Shown one piece after another: positions 25,198 to 33,668 of a DNA stretch of 64,000 nt. Numbering within the stretch: the first letter of the stretch is position 1; each line of letters opens with the position of its first letter. This DNA comes from Novosphingobium resinovorum (GTDB lineage Bacteria; Pseudomonadota; Alphaproteobacteria; Sphingomonadales; Sphingomonadaceae): NCBI RefSeq assembly GCF_001742225.1, contig NZ_CP017076.1, positions 620,001 through 684,000 on the forward strand, written 5' to 3'. The notes beneath the pieces were generated by a model. That model ran no database searches, was not told the origin of the DNA, and worked only from the letters and a program-made list of their open reading frames with translations. Made by a program: the position numbers and the translations under genes.

Positions 25198-26547
25198 TCA
25201 GGCAGCGCCCTGCGCTTCGCGCTCGATCAGCGGTCGCACGATGTCGTTGACCAGCAGATTGAGCACGATCAGCAGCATCGAACCGATCACCATCGGCTGC
25301 GACAGCAGAGGCAGCAGGTAGGCGGGCAGCCGCGCCTTTACCGGGTCGGGCAGGAACAAGGCTCCCGAAGCGAGGATGAAGGCGGGCGCGGCGACCGCGA
25401 TGTTGAGGTCGTCCCACTCGATCTCGCGCGCCATCTGGATACCGTTGACGGCGATAATGCCGAACAGGATCGTCGAGACCGCACCGATCACGGGCGCGGG
25501 AATGCTTGCGATGAGGAGCGCCAGTTGCGGCAGCATGCTCAGCGCGATCGCCAGCGCACCCGCCGTCATCGTCACGAACCGGCTGCCCACGCGCGAGACG
25601 CGGATGATGGCGATGTTCTCGGGATAGGAGGTCGTGCCCAGGCCGCCGAACAGCGCGCCCGCCGCGCAGCCCAGATACTCGACGAACAGCCCCTGGTTGG
25701 CGACTGCGCGCGTCAGCGGGCGCCCCGCCCAGCTGCACAGCACGGAATACATGCCCACCGTCTCTATCGAGGCGTGAAGGAACGCGAAGACCATCACGAA
25801 GACAGCTGCGGGCACCACTTTCAGCCCGAACGGCGCGAGGGCGGGCAGACCCAGCGGCGTGACCTCGCCCAGCGCCGGAAGCTGCCACTGCCCCATCAGC
25901 GCAGCCGCCGCCGATCCGGCAGCGACACCGATGACGAGACCGCCCTTCTTGACCAGCCCCTGACCGCCAAACACGAGGCAGGCGATCACTGTCAGCGCCG
26001 AAAACGACGCCAGCAGGAACGACACCAGTTGGGGCGCAGCGGGGTCCGGACCGAACCAGTTGGCCAGCCCGACGCTCGACAGCTGCACGCCCACGATGAC
26101 CAGCAGCATGGCATAGACGATCGGGTTGGCGGCACTGCGCGTCAGCCTGCCGATAAGGTCCAGCCCCGGTATCGGCAGCGCCAGCAGCGCGAACAGGCAC
26201 GCCGCCGCCAGCATCGATCCATACACCGCATCGAGCCCGTAAGCTTGTGCGACCGCGATCGTCGTCATCAGGAACACGCCGGTCGGCCCCTGCACCACCG
26301 GCAGCCGCAACATCCGCCCCGACTGGAGCAGCGTCACGACGCCGGTGGTGAAGAGGCAGGCCTGGACGATGTGGCTGGTCTGGATCAGCGACAGGCCCAA
26401 AATCGTGCCGATGATGGAGGGAAACACCCATACCCCGGTCAGCGCCAGCAGATGCTGTGCCGCAAAGAACAGAGTCGGCGCAAAGCCGATCCTGTCTTCG
26501 AAGCCGACTTCCAGCGCTGGCGCGCTGCTCACTGGGGCGCCTGCCAT
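25198..26547 (-). CDS. NCS2-family permease (uracil-xanthine permease fold)
   Basis: A 449-residue inner-membrane transporter with about 12-14 hydrophobic segments. It has the NCS2/NAT fold: VVQGPTGVFLM near helix 3 and a C-terminal signature region (GGLGTTSYPENIAIIRVSRVGSRF), in which PEN stands where classical purine carriers have Q-N or E-N motifs. The substrate need not be a nucleobase; it could be the aromatic moiety of this locus (inference). The ATG lies 2 bp after the GH3 stop (TGA-CG-ATG), with GGTGAG inside the GH3 end, so both are co-transcribed and coupled. The longer upstream frame inside GH3 is an artefact. Confidence 0.9.
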   Translation of the reverse strand: MAGAPVSSAPALEVGFEDRIGFAPTLFFAAQHLLALTGVWVFPSIIGTILGLSLIQTSHIVQACLFTTGVVTLLQSGRMLRLPVVQGPTGVFLMTTIAVAQAYGLDAVYGSMLAAACLFALLALPIPGLDLIGRLTRSAANPIVYAMLLVIVGVQLSSVGLANWFGPDPAAPQLVSFLLASFSALTVIACLVFGGQGLVKKGGLVIGVAAGSAAAALMGQWQLPALGEVTPLGLPALAPFGLKVVPAAVFVMVFAFLHASIETVGMYSVLCSWAGRPLTRAVANQGLFVEYLGCAAGALFGGLGTTSYPENIAIIRVSRVGSRFVTMTAGALAIALSMLPQLALLIASIPAPVIGAVSTILFGIIAVNGIQMAREIEWDDLNIAVAAPAFILASGALFLPDPVKARLPAYLLPLLSQPMVIGSMLLIVLNLLVNDIVRPLIEREAQGAA

Positions 26548-26549
26548 CG

Positions 26550-28931
26550 TCAGCTCACCGGCTCGGCGGCGGGGGCGGCCATGTCCGGCTCTGCGTTGAT
26601 GCGCGCGACGATCTCCGCGATCTCCGCACGGTCCAGGTCCTGCCGGAAGAAGTAGTTCAGCGTCGTGCGAATACCGAAGAACGAGGTGCTGGTATAGGCC
26701 AGCATCGCTTTCGCCGCGTCGGGGGTGAGGTCCAGTTTCTCGGCCAGAAACGCCTCGAAATGGCGGCGCGCGACCGGGTTGGCGAGGACGTGTTTGGGCT
26801 CGCTGTCGATGCGCAGCGGGCGGTGATAGACATGCGGGAGCACCACTTCCGCCTCGCCGGTCACCCGAATATCGCGCGAGGATGCACCCGCCTCGACGCG
26901 GATGCGGCCCGCTTCGAGGCGCCACTTGTTCAGCTCCGGATCGAAGAAGCACAAGTCGCGCGCGGCGACGCGCAGGCGAACCTCGCGCGTTTCGCCCGGT
27001 GCCAGGGCGACCTTGGCGAAGGCCCTCAGTTCGCGGTCGGCGCGATGAACCTTGCTGTCGGGGAAGCCGAGATAGAGCTGGACGATCTCCTTGCCTGCGA
27101 CCGCGCCGGTGTTGGTGACGCTGAGACGCACATGAAGGTCCTCTTCGGCATCCAGCACCGGCGTTTCGACGACGAGGTCTGAATAGGCGAACTGCGTGTA
27201 GCTGAGCCCGAAGCCGAACGGGAACAGCGGTTCCACCTTGCGGCGGTCGTAATGGCGGTAACCGACGAAGATGCCCTCGACATAGCGGTGCACCCCGCCC
27301 TCGCCCGGATAAGTGAGGAAGCCGGGAATGTCCTCCATGCGCTGCGGGAAGGTGACGGTCAGTTTCCCGCAGGGGTTGCGCAGGCCGAACAGAATCTCGG
27401 CCAGCGCGCCGCCCATGCCCTGCCCGGCGAAGAAAGTTTCTACCACGGCGTGTACATTACCCAGCCAGGGCATGACGACGGCATCAGGGTTGGTGAGCAC
27501 GACGACCACGGGCACGCCGGTATCCGCCAGCGCCTGGATCAGCGCATCGTGTCCGGCGGCGAGCGCCAGATCCTTGCGGTCGGCGCCCTCGCCGTCCTCG
27601 GTCGAATCGGTGGTCACGAAGACGACGGCAACGTCCACCCCGGCAACGCCCGCGACCGCCTCGGCACGCAGGGCTTCCAGTTCGGCGCCGTCGTGATCGT
27701 AGCCGCGCAGGAAATCGACCTGCACGCCCTCACCAGCGATGCGCACGATTTCGTCGAAGGGAATGTCGACGCGGGTCGGCGCGGTGGTCGCCGAGCCAGA
27801 ACCCTGGATGACGGGCCGCTTAGCCCCCTCGCCGATCACCGCGATCCGGCTCAGGCCTTCACACTGCAGCGGCAGCATGGCGTCTTCATTGCGCAGCAGG
27901 ACGATCGATTCCGCCGCCATCGCGCGGGCGACTTCGTGGTGTGCATCGGGATCGAAGGGGGTCACCGGCCCGGCCTTTTCGGTCGCCATCTCGACCAGTC
28001 GCAACACGCGGGCGCAGGCACGGTCGATCGCTTCGGCGGGCAGGCTGCCGTCCTCGATCGCGGCGAGCAGCGCGCGGTGCCGGCTGGCGTTCTCGGGCAT
28101 GTCGAGGTCATTGCCCGCCAGCAGCGAGGCGGGACGGTCCTTGATCCCGTGCCAGTCGGAAACGACGACGCCTTCGAAGCCCCATTCGTCACGCAGCAGG
28201 TCGGTCAGCAACCAGAGATCAGCAGACGTCTGCACGCCGTTGAGGCGATTGTACGAACTCATGACCGTCCACGGCTGCGCGCGGCGCACGACGCGCTCGA
28301 AGCCCAGCAGGTAGATTTCGCGGAGCGCGCGCGGATCGACCACCGAATCCATCGTGGTGCGCTCAACTTCGGAATTGTTGCAGGCGAAGTGCTTGAGCGA
28401 GGCGCCCACGCCGTTGTCCTGCAGGCCCGAAACGACGCCGGTGGCGAAATCGCCGCTGACGACGGGGTCTTCCGAATAGTATTCGTAGCTGCGCCCGCCC
28501 AGCGGCGTGCGGCGGGTATTGATGCCGGGGCCGAGCAGGATGTTGACGTCGAACGCGCGGCATTCGGCCGCCAGCGTCGCGCCCAGCGCGCGGGCCATGT
28601 CGACATCCCAGCTGCACGCGATCGCCGAACCGTTGGGGAAGCAGGTCGCCGGTCGGGTCGTACCGAAAGCGGCTTCCATGTCGCGCGCGCGGGTGTTCAC
28701 CACGGCAAGGAACTGTTCGAGATCCTGCCCGCCTTCCTGCGCATCGTCGATCTGCTCGGTGGAATAGCGCACGCCATAGGCGCCGTCGGTCATCAGCAAG
28801 GCCGGAACGCCGCGTTCGGACAGCGCACGTGTACGCCACATGCCATGGCCCGTCAGCAGCGCCGCCTTGTCGGCCGGGGTCATCGCGGCGATCGTGTCCA
28901 TCACCGTTTTCGTCACCGTCATCGTGGTCAT
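26550..28931 (-). CDS. GH3-family beta-glycosidase
   Basis: A 793-residue retaining glycosidase with the GH3 N-terminal barrel (LGPGINTRRTPLGGRSYEYYSEDP, VGASLKHFACNNSE), the nucleophile Asp in GVVVSDWHG, the alpha/beta sandwich domain (ESIVLLRNEDAMLPL) and a C-terminal fibronectin-III-like domain (VTNTGAVAGKEIVQLYL). No signal peptide is evident, so it likely acts in the cytoplasm or periplasm-independent. The sequence family includes beta-glucosidases and beta-xylosidases active on aryl glycosides. ATG 28931 has AGGA upstream; the extended frame starts with TTG. An exact TGAATACAATCTAC lies 66 bp upstream, and the permease gene follows immediately. Confidence 0.94.
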   Translation of the reverse strand: MTTMTVTKTVMDTIAAMTPADKAALLTGHGMWRTRALSERGVPALLMTDGAYGVRYSTEQIDDAQEGGQDLEQFLAVVNTRARDMEAAFGTTRPATCFPNGSAIACSWDVDMARALGATLAAECRAFDVNILLGPGINTRRTPLGGRSYEYYSEDPVVSGDFATGVVSGLQDNGVGASLKHFACNNSEVERTTMDSVVDPRALREIYLLGFERVVRRAQPWTVMSSYNRLNGVQTSADLWLLTDLLRDEWGFEGVVVSDWHGIKDRPASLLAGNDLDMPENASRHRALLAAIEDGSLPAEAIDRACARVLRLVEMATEKAGPVTPFDPDAHHEVARAMAAESIVLLRNEDAMLPLQCEGLSRIAVIGEGAKRPVIQGSGSATTAPTRVDIPFDEIVRIAGEGVQVDFLRGYDHDGAELEALRAEAVAGVAGVDVAVVFVTTDSTEDGEGADRKDLALAAGHDALIQALADTGVPVVVVLTNPDAVVMPWLGNVHAVVETFFAGQGMGGALAEILFGLRNPCGKLTVTFPQRMEDIPGFLTYPGEGGVHRYVEGIFVGYRHYDRRKVEPLFPFGFGLSYTQFAYSDLVVETPVLDAEEDLHVRLSVTNTGAVAGKEIVQLYLGFPDSKVHRADRELRAFAKVALAPGETREVRLRVAARDLCFFDPELNKWRLEAGRIRVEAGASSRDIRVTGEAEVVLPHVYHRPLRIDSEPKHVLANPVARRHFEAFLAEKLDLTPDAAKAMLAYTSTSFFGIRTTLNYFFRQDLDRAEIAEIVARINAEPDMAAPAAEPVS

Positions 28932-28996
28932 CGCTGGTCCTGTTTTTGCGTGATCTGGCGGCAATTCCGAAAGGTGGATCGGATCGCTCTTGATTT

Positions 28997-29010
28997 TGAA
29001 TACAATCTAC
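28997..29010. promoter_or_regulatory. GntR operator candidate upstream of GH3 gene
   Basis: Exact TGAATACAATCTAC, one of three identical copies in the window (others 23697-23710 and 29147-29160). It lies 66 bp upstream of the GH3 start. The reverse complement contains TTGTAT, resembling half-sites of FadR-type GntR operators. Confidence 0.65.
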
Positions 29011-29146
29011 CGTAATGATTCTTGTCAAGGGCAAACCACCTAAGTGGCTGCCTCGGCACTCAGAATGCGAGTGTCTTCGCCCTGAAATCAAGGATTTTCG
29101 AGAATATACATTGTCGGTTGACGCTGAACCTCCGCCACGTCATATA

Positions 29147-29160
29147 TGAATACAATCTAC
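29147..29160. promoter_or_regulatory. GntR operator candidate upstream of its own regulator gene
   Basis: Exact TGAATACAATCTAC ending 13 bp before the GTG start of the GntR gene, a position that fits autorepression of the regulator and of the operon behind it. Confidence 0.65.
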
Positions 29161-29173
29161 ACCGGAGAGTTCA

Positions 29174-29875
29174 GTGGCTACTACATTTGAGGTGGGCGAG
29201 AACCTGTCCCTGCCCGAACGCCTCTATCGATCGCTGCGGCATGCGATCCTCGACGGCACTTTTGCGCCGGGTGAGGAACTGCGCCAGGAAGTGCTGGCCA
29301 GTCAGTACAGCGTAAGCCGCGTGCCCTTGCGTGAGGCGCTCAGCCGCCTTCAGGCCGAGGGTATGATCGTCCTGCGTCCGCGCCGCGGTTTCGCGGTCAA
29401 TTCGCTCGACCTGATGGAGATCATCGAGGTCTTCGAATTGCGCATGGTGGTGGAACAGCACGCGATGGAAGTCGCATCGCGGGCCCGCAGCGAAGCGGAC
29501 GTGCGCGAAGTGGGCGCGTTGTTGGACCAGATGGAAGGACTGGACCCGGCGGAGGAAGGTCATCAGGCGACCTGGCTCGATCTCAACCGCCAGTTCCACA
29601 ATCGCCTGATCGCCAGCGCCGGACGCGAGCGCATGGCCGCGACGGTCATCAACTTGCGTGATGCCACCGAGCCTTACGTGCGCGTGGAAGTCAACGTCAC
29701 CGGCCATGTCGATGACGCCGCCGACGAACACCGCGCGCTGTTCGACGCCTTCAAGGCACGGGATTCCATCCGCGCCGGCGAACTGGCCCGCGAACATTGT
29801 CTGGGGACGATGAAACGTCTCGTCGAAGGCATGCGGCTGCGTCAGTCCGACGCGAAGCGGCCGGGAAGAAGATAG
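29174..29875 (+). CDS. GntR-family regulator, FadR (FCD) subfamily
   Basis: A 233-residue regulator. Residues about 12-75 form the winged HTH (LPERLYRSLRHAILDGTF, VSRVPLREALSRLQAEGM, VLRPRRGFAV). The helical FCD effector domain follows, with the usual metal/ligand residues in LDLNRQFHNRL, DEHRALF and REHC. The GTG start is preceded by GGAGAG at good spacing. It begins the plus-strand operon of ring-cleavage downstream genes and is divergent from the GH3-permease operon. Four promoter-located copies of one motif make it the likely regulator of the whole cluster; FCD members usually bind organic acids, perhaps a pathway intermediate. Confidence 0.94.
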   Translation: MATTFEVGENLSLPERLYRSLRHAILDGTFAPGEELRQEVLASQYSVSRVPLREALSRLQAEGMIVLRPRRGFAVNSLDLMEIIEVFELRMVVEQHAMEVASRARSEADVREVGALLDQMEGLDPAEEGHQATWLDLNRQFHNRLIASAGRERMAATVINLRDATEPYVRVEVNVTGHVDDAADEHRALFDAFKARDSIRAGELAREHCLGTMKRLVEGMRLRQSDAKRPGRR

Positions 29876-29929
29876 CAGCGATCCGCAAAGATCGCCTTCG
29901 ATAACACGCATCAAGAAAGGTTCTGTTTC

Positions 29930-30337
29930 GTGCTCGATATGACGATCTACAATCCCAAGTCTCTTGGCACGCCGATGGGCCAGTACTCGCAGGTGACGCG
30001 GGTGAAGGCGGGCGAATTCCTGTTCATTGCCGGCCAGCTGTCCGGCAATGCCAACGACGAGATCGTCGGCGAAGGCGATTTCGAAGCGCAGGCGACGCAG
30101 GTCTTCGCCAATATCCACGCCGCCCTGACCGACGCCGGTGCGGGCTGGGAGAATGTGGTGCAGTTCACCACCTACCTCGTCCACTCGCAGGACATTCCCA
30201 ATTTCATGGACTTTCGCCTGAAGAACTTCCCGCAGTTCTTCACCAACGGCATCTATCCCCCCAACACGCTGCTGATGATCGATCGCCTGGTCAAAGAGCC
30301 GTTTTTGATCGAGGTCCAGACGGTCGCAGCCCTGTGA
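29930..30337 (+). CDS. Rid (YjgF/YER057c/UK114) family protein without the canonical Arg
   Basis: A 135-residue small trimeric-type protein (FLFIAGQLSGNAND, QVFANIHAALTDAGAGWENVVQFTTYL, LIEVQTVAA). In enamine/imine deaminases of the RidA group an Arg (Arg105 in Salmonella RidA) sits in a P-A-R-S segment; here the aligned segment is IYPPNTLLM, with Asn instead. It thus belongs to a Rid subgroup without demonstrated deaminase activity, often found in catabolic operons. GTG 29930 has AGAAAGG at good spacing; an ATG three codons in is an alternative. It is 54 bp after the GntR gene, and its stop overlaps the longest frame of the next gene. Confidence 0.9.
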   Translation: MLDMTIYNPKSLGTPMGQYSQVTRVKAGEFLFIAGQLSGNANDEIVGEGDFEAQATQVFANIHAALTDAGAGWENVVQFTTYLVHSQDIPNFMDFRLKNFPQFFTNGIYPPNTLLMIDRLVKEPFLIEVQTVAAL

Positions 30338-30357
30338 GCGGGGGAGTGAGCGGCGCG

Positions 30358-31203
30358 ATGAGCACGAAAACGCGCTTCGAAACCACCGGCTTCACGTTCG
30401 AGGACATCCACGTTTCCTACCGGGTCGGCGGGGCGGGCTATCCACTCCTGCTGATCCACGGCTCCGGGCCGGGTGCCTCGACCATCGGCAACTGGCGTTC
30501 GGTGCTCGAACCGCTGGCACAGCGCTATCACGTCCATGCGATGGACCTGATCGGCTTCGGCGGGTCAGACCGCAAGCCGCAGGGGCCCTATTTCGACTTC
30601 CCGCTCTGGCTGCGCCAGTGCCGGGCCATGATCGAGAAGATGCCGGGCGAGAAGATCGGCATCATCGGGCACTCCATCTCGGGCGCGCTGGCGCTCAAGC
30701 TGGCGGCCAGCGAGCCGCGCGTCGGGCAGGTGCTGACCACCGGTACGATGGGGGCGCCCTACCCCCTGAACGACGCGACGGTGACGTGCTGGACGTTCCC
30801 GGAGGACCGCGAGGCGCTGATCGCGGCGGCGCGCACACTGATCGCCGATGACACGCTCATCGACGAGACGTACCTGCGCAACCGCGAGGCCGTGCTGCGT
30901 ATGCCGGGCTACGGCGCCTATTTCGGCGAGATGTTCTCCGGCGACAAGCAGCGCTTCATCAATGCCACGGTGCTCACACAGGCGGAAATCGACGCGATCC
31001 GTTGCCCGCTTACGATGCTGCACGGGCGGCAGGACCAGGGCTTCCCGATCGAGCCGCTCACCATGGCCTTGTCAGCAAAGCTACCGCACGCCGACGTCCA
31101 CCTGCTTGCCGGGTGTTCGCACAGCGTCGCGATGGAGCGGCCCGAAGCCCTGCTCAACGCGGCCAACCACCTCTTTCCCCATGAGATTTCCCAGGCGGCC
31201 TGA
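30358..31203 (+). CDS. Alpha/beta hydrolase, meta-cleavage (C-C bond) hydrolase type
   Basis: A 281-residue hydrolase with the fold and motifs of MhpC/BphD-type enzymes that cleave 2-hydroxy-6-keto-dienoates from meta ring fission. Seen are the oxyanion HGSGPG (residues 34-39), nucleophile Ser106 in GHSISG, the acid in HGRQDQGFP and the His in GCSHSVAMERP. ATG 30358 follows GGGGGAG; a GTG at 30334 overlapping the Rid stop is an alternative. It sits between the Rid gene and a FAH-fold gene, exactly where a pathway behind the LigB-type dioxygenase would need it. Confidence 0.92.
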   Translation: MSTKTRFETTGFTFEDIHVSYRVGGAGYPLLLIHGSGPGASTIGNWRSVLEPLAQRYHVHAMDLIGFGGSDRKPQGPYFDFPLWLRQCRAMIEKMPGEKIGIIGHSISGALALKLAASEPRVGQVLTTGTMGAPYPLNDATVTCWTFPEDREALIAAARTLIADDTLIDETYLRNREAVLRMPGYGAYFGEMFSGDKQRFINATVLTQAEIDAIRCPLTMLHGRQDQGFPIEPLTMALSAKLPHADVHLLAGCSHSVAMERPEALLNAANHLFPHEISQAA

Positions 31204-31239
31204 CCCGCTGCCTTCCGACATCGCCACAAGGATACAGAC

Positions 31240-32106
31240 ATGAAATTCATCACCTTCGCCGTCGGCGGAACGACACGTCTCGGCGTTCTTCAGGGTGACG
31301 CGGTGGTCCCCGTCATCGGCGACATCCAGGCCATCATCGCCGGCGGCCCCGCCGCGCTCGCCGAAATCGAAGCGCAAGTCGCAGCCGGCTCCGCCGCTGC
31401 CGTGCCTCTCGCCGATGTGGACGTGCTCGCCCCGATCGAGCGGCCACTGCGCAACATCTTCTGCGTCGGCAAGAACTACTACGACCACGCGATCGAGTTC
31501 CATTCGAGCGGCTTCGACGCCAGCGCAGGCAAGGATGCGCAGCCCGAATTCCCGATCATCTTCACCAAGGCGTCCACCACCGTCGCCGCGCCGGGCAGCG
31601 TCATTCCCGGCCACCTCGATCCGACCGCCTCGGTCGACTACGAGGGCGAACTCGCGGTGGTGATCGGCAAGGGCGGACGCGGCATCGCCAAGGCCAAGGC
31701 GATGGAGCACGTGTTCGGCTATACCATCGTCAACGACGTCACGTCGCGCACGCTGCAGAACCGCCATCGCCAGTGGTTCATTGGCAAGAACCTCGACGGC
31801 TTCTGCCCGATGGGCCCGACGCTGGTGACCGCCGACGAAGTGCCCGATGTGGGCGCGTTGCAGCTGGTCACCGCGGTTAACGGTGAAGTGCGCCAGAACG
31901 CCAGCGTCTCGCAGCTGATCTTCGATATCCCCACCATCATCGAGACGATCTCGGCCACGATGACGCTGGAGCCGGGCGACATCATCGCCACCGGCACGTG
32001 CGCAGGGGTGGGCATCGGCTTCGATCCGCCGCGCTTCCTTCAGGCAGGCGATGCGGTAGCCGTTACGATCGAGCCGATCGGCGTGCTCGAAAACTCGGTA
32101 GGCTGA
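31240..32106 (+). CDS. Fumarylacetoacetate hydrolase (FAH) family enzyme
   Basis: A 288-residue metal-dependent enzyme of the FAH superfamily, which contains acylpyruvate hydrolases, 2-hydroxy-dienoate hydratases or isomerases and oxaloacetate decarboxylases. The metal site is visible: Glu135 and Glu137 (VDYEGELAVVIG) and Asp166 (IVNDVTSR). The N-terminal beta-rich domain and the GTCAGVGIGF loop are intact. AAGG precedes the ATG. It follows the C-C hydrolase gene by 36 bp, so processing of the dienoate product toward pyruvate is the likely role; the exact reaction cannot be told. Confidence 0.92.
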   Translation: MKFITFAVGGTTRLGVLQGDAVVPVIGDIQAIIAGGPAALAEIEAQVAAGSAAAVPLADVDVLAPIERPLRNIFCVGKNYYDHAIEFHSSGFDASAGKDAQPEFPIIFTKASTTVAAPGSVIPGHLDPTASVDYEGELAVVIGKGGRGIAKAKAMEHVFGYTIVNDVTSRTLQNRHRQWFIGKNLDGFCPMGPTLVTADEVPDVGALQLVTAVNGEVRQNASVSQLIFDIPTIIETISATMTLEPGDIIATGTCAGVGIGFDPPRFLQAGDAVAVTIEPIGVLENSVG

Positions 32107-32123
32107 CGCAGGAAGGGGTAGCG

Positions 32124-33479
32124 ATGCAGGTTTCCAACTCAGGTCCGTTCGCCGCCCCGGCCGCGACGACCCCACTTTCGACCCCGGTTTCGACGGGCGT
32201 GCTCGCAGGTGCGATCACGACGGTCTACTTCACCGGCGGCGTGGCGACGGTTCTCGTCGACACGCTGGTTCCCAAGTTCAAGTCGCTGTTCGACCTGAGC
32301 TACACGCAGGCGATGCTGACGCAGTTCAGCTTCTTCCTCGCCTATCTCGTCGTGTCCGGCCCGGCCGGAATGATCACCGCGCGGATCGGCTTCGTGAAGG
32401 CCGCCGCGCTGGGCATCGCGACGATGGCGGCGGGGTGCCTGCTGTTCGCCCCAGCCGCGCTGATCGGATCGTACTGGGCGTTCCTCGTCGCGCTGTTCGT
32501 GCTGTCGGGCGGCACCAACATCTTCCAGCTCTGCGCCAATCCGATCATCGCCTCGCTGGGCAAGCCGGAGCGGGCGCACAGCCGCCTGACGCTGGGCCTA
32601 GCGTTCAACTCGCTCGGCACAGCGGTTGCACCGCTGATCGGGGCGGCGACGATCCTTGCGGTCTCTGCCATTCCCGCCGGAAAGATCGACCACCATGACG
32701 CCGCCGCCGTCCACGCCGCGCAAGTCGCCGAGGCGCAGATCGTGCAGCGCCCGTTCCTTGCCATCGCGGCGCTGCTGGTGCTGGTGGCGGCGATCTGCTG
32801 GGCGCTGCGCGGCAAGATCCGCCTGCCCCTCGACCGGACGGAGAAGACAAAACGCACCAGCCAGCCCCTCATCGCCTGGCTGCAGGGTAATCCCAAGCTG
32901 GCGCTCGGCGTCGCGGCGATGTTCCTGTACGTCGGTGCCGAAGTCTCGATCGGCAGCATCCTCATCAACTATCTCGGCCTGCCCAAGACCCTGGGGATGG
33001 CCGAGGCATCGGCGGCCGGGTTCGTCGCGCTCTACTGGCTGGGGGCACTGGCCGGCCGGTTCGTAGGCTCCTTCGTGCTGCGGGTCGTCTCGGGCGGGCG
33101 GCTGCTGGCGATCCATGCGGGCGTGGCGATGGTGCTCATCGCCTGTTCGCTGACGCTCACTGGGTCGATCTCGGCAGGCGCGCTGGTCGCGGTGGGCCTG
33201 TGCAACTCGATCATGTTCCCCACCATCTTCACCCTGTCGATCGAAGGGCTGGGCGAGGAAACCCCGCGCGGTTCGGCGCTGGTTTGCATGGCCATCGTCG
33301 GCGGCGCCGTTGTGCCGCTGCTGAGCGGGCTGGTCGCCGATGCGGCAGGCCTGGAACTGGCGCCGATCGTGCCGATGGCCTGCTACTTCGGCATCCTACT
33401 CTACGGCATGCTGGCCATGCGTGACCGCGCCGCTACCCCCCGCATCGACGCGGAAGTGCCCGCGATCGGACTGAACTGA
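32124..33479 (+). CDS. MFS transporter, FHS/FucP-like sugar permease
   Basis: A 451-residue inner-membrane permease with about 12 helices. Similarity is to the FHS group (fucose, glucose/galactose permeases): the N-terminal helix VLAGAITTVYFTGGVATVLVDTLVPKFKSLFDLSYTQ, with segments like VSGPAGMITARIGFVKAA and a C-terminal NSIMFPTIFTLSIEGLGEETPRGSA that is highly typical of FucP-like proteins. AGGAAGGGG precedes ATG 32124; the longer frame lies inside the FAH gene. In an operon with a GH3 glycosidase regulon, it may take up the released sugar or the glycoside itself (inference). Confidence 0.92.
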   Translation: MQVSNSGPFAAPAATTPLSTPVSTGVLAGAITTVYFTGGVATVLVDTLVPKFKSLFDLSYTQAMLTQFSFFLAYLVVSGPAGMITARIGFVKAAALGIATMAAGCLLFAPAALIGSYWAFLVALFVLSGGTNIFQLCANPIIASLGKPERAHSRLTLGLAFNSLGTAVAPLIGAATILAVSAIPAGKIDHHDAAAVHAAQVAEAQIVQRPFLAIAALLVLVAAICWALRGKIRLPLDRTEKTKRTSQPLIAWLQGNPKLALGVAAMFLYVGAEVSIGSILINYLGLPKTLGMAEASAAGFVALYWLGALAGRFVGSFVLRVVSGGRLLAIHAGVAMVLIACSLTLTGSISAGALVAVGLCNSIMFPTIFTLSIEGLGEETPRGSALVCMAIVGGAVVPLLSGLVADAAGLELAPIVPMACYFGILLYGMLAMRDRAATPRIDAEVPAIGLN

Positions 33480-33668
33480 CACCCTAGACATCCGGCCGCG
33501 TCCGCGCGGCCACCCGGACCGGCCCCGGCCGCGATCACCCTGCCTTCATCACCTTGCACCCGCCGCGCGGGCGCAACAGGCGGAGCCTTGCCTGCGCCGG
33601 AGGGATCGCGGCCGCCCGACCCTCACTTCTCTCGTCTCACAACTTCCCTTATCAATCGGAGTATTACC

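Noticed and set aside
25046..26431. Open frame of 461 codons overlapping the NCS2 permease
   Set aside because: Low-complexity Arg/Ala/Gly composition; the permease frame has clear membrane helices.
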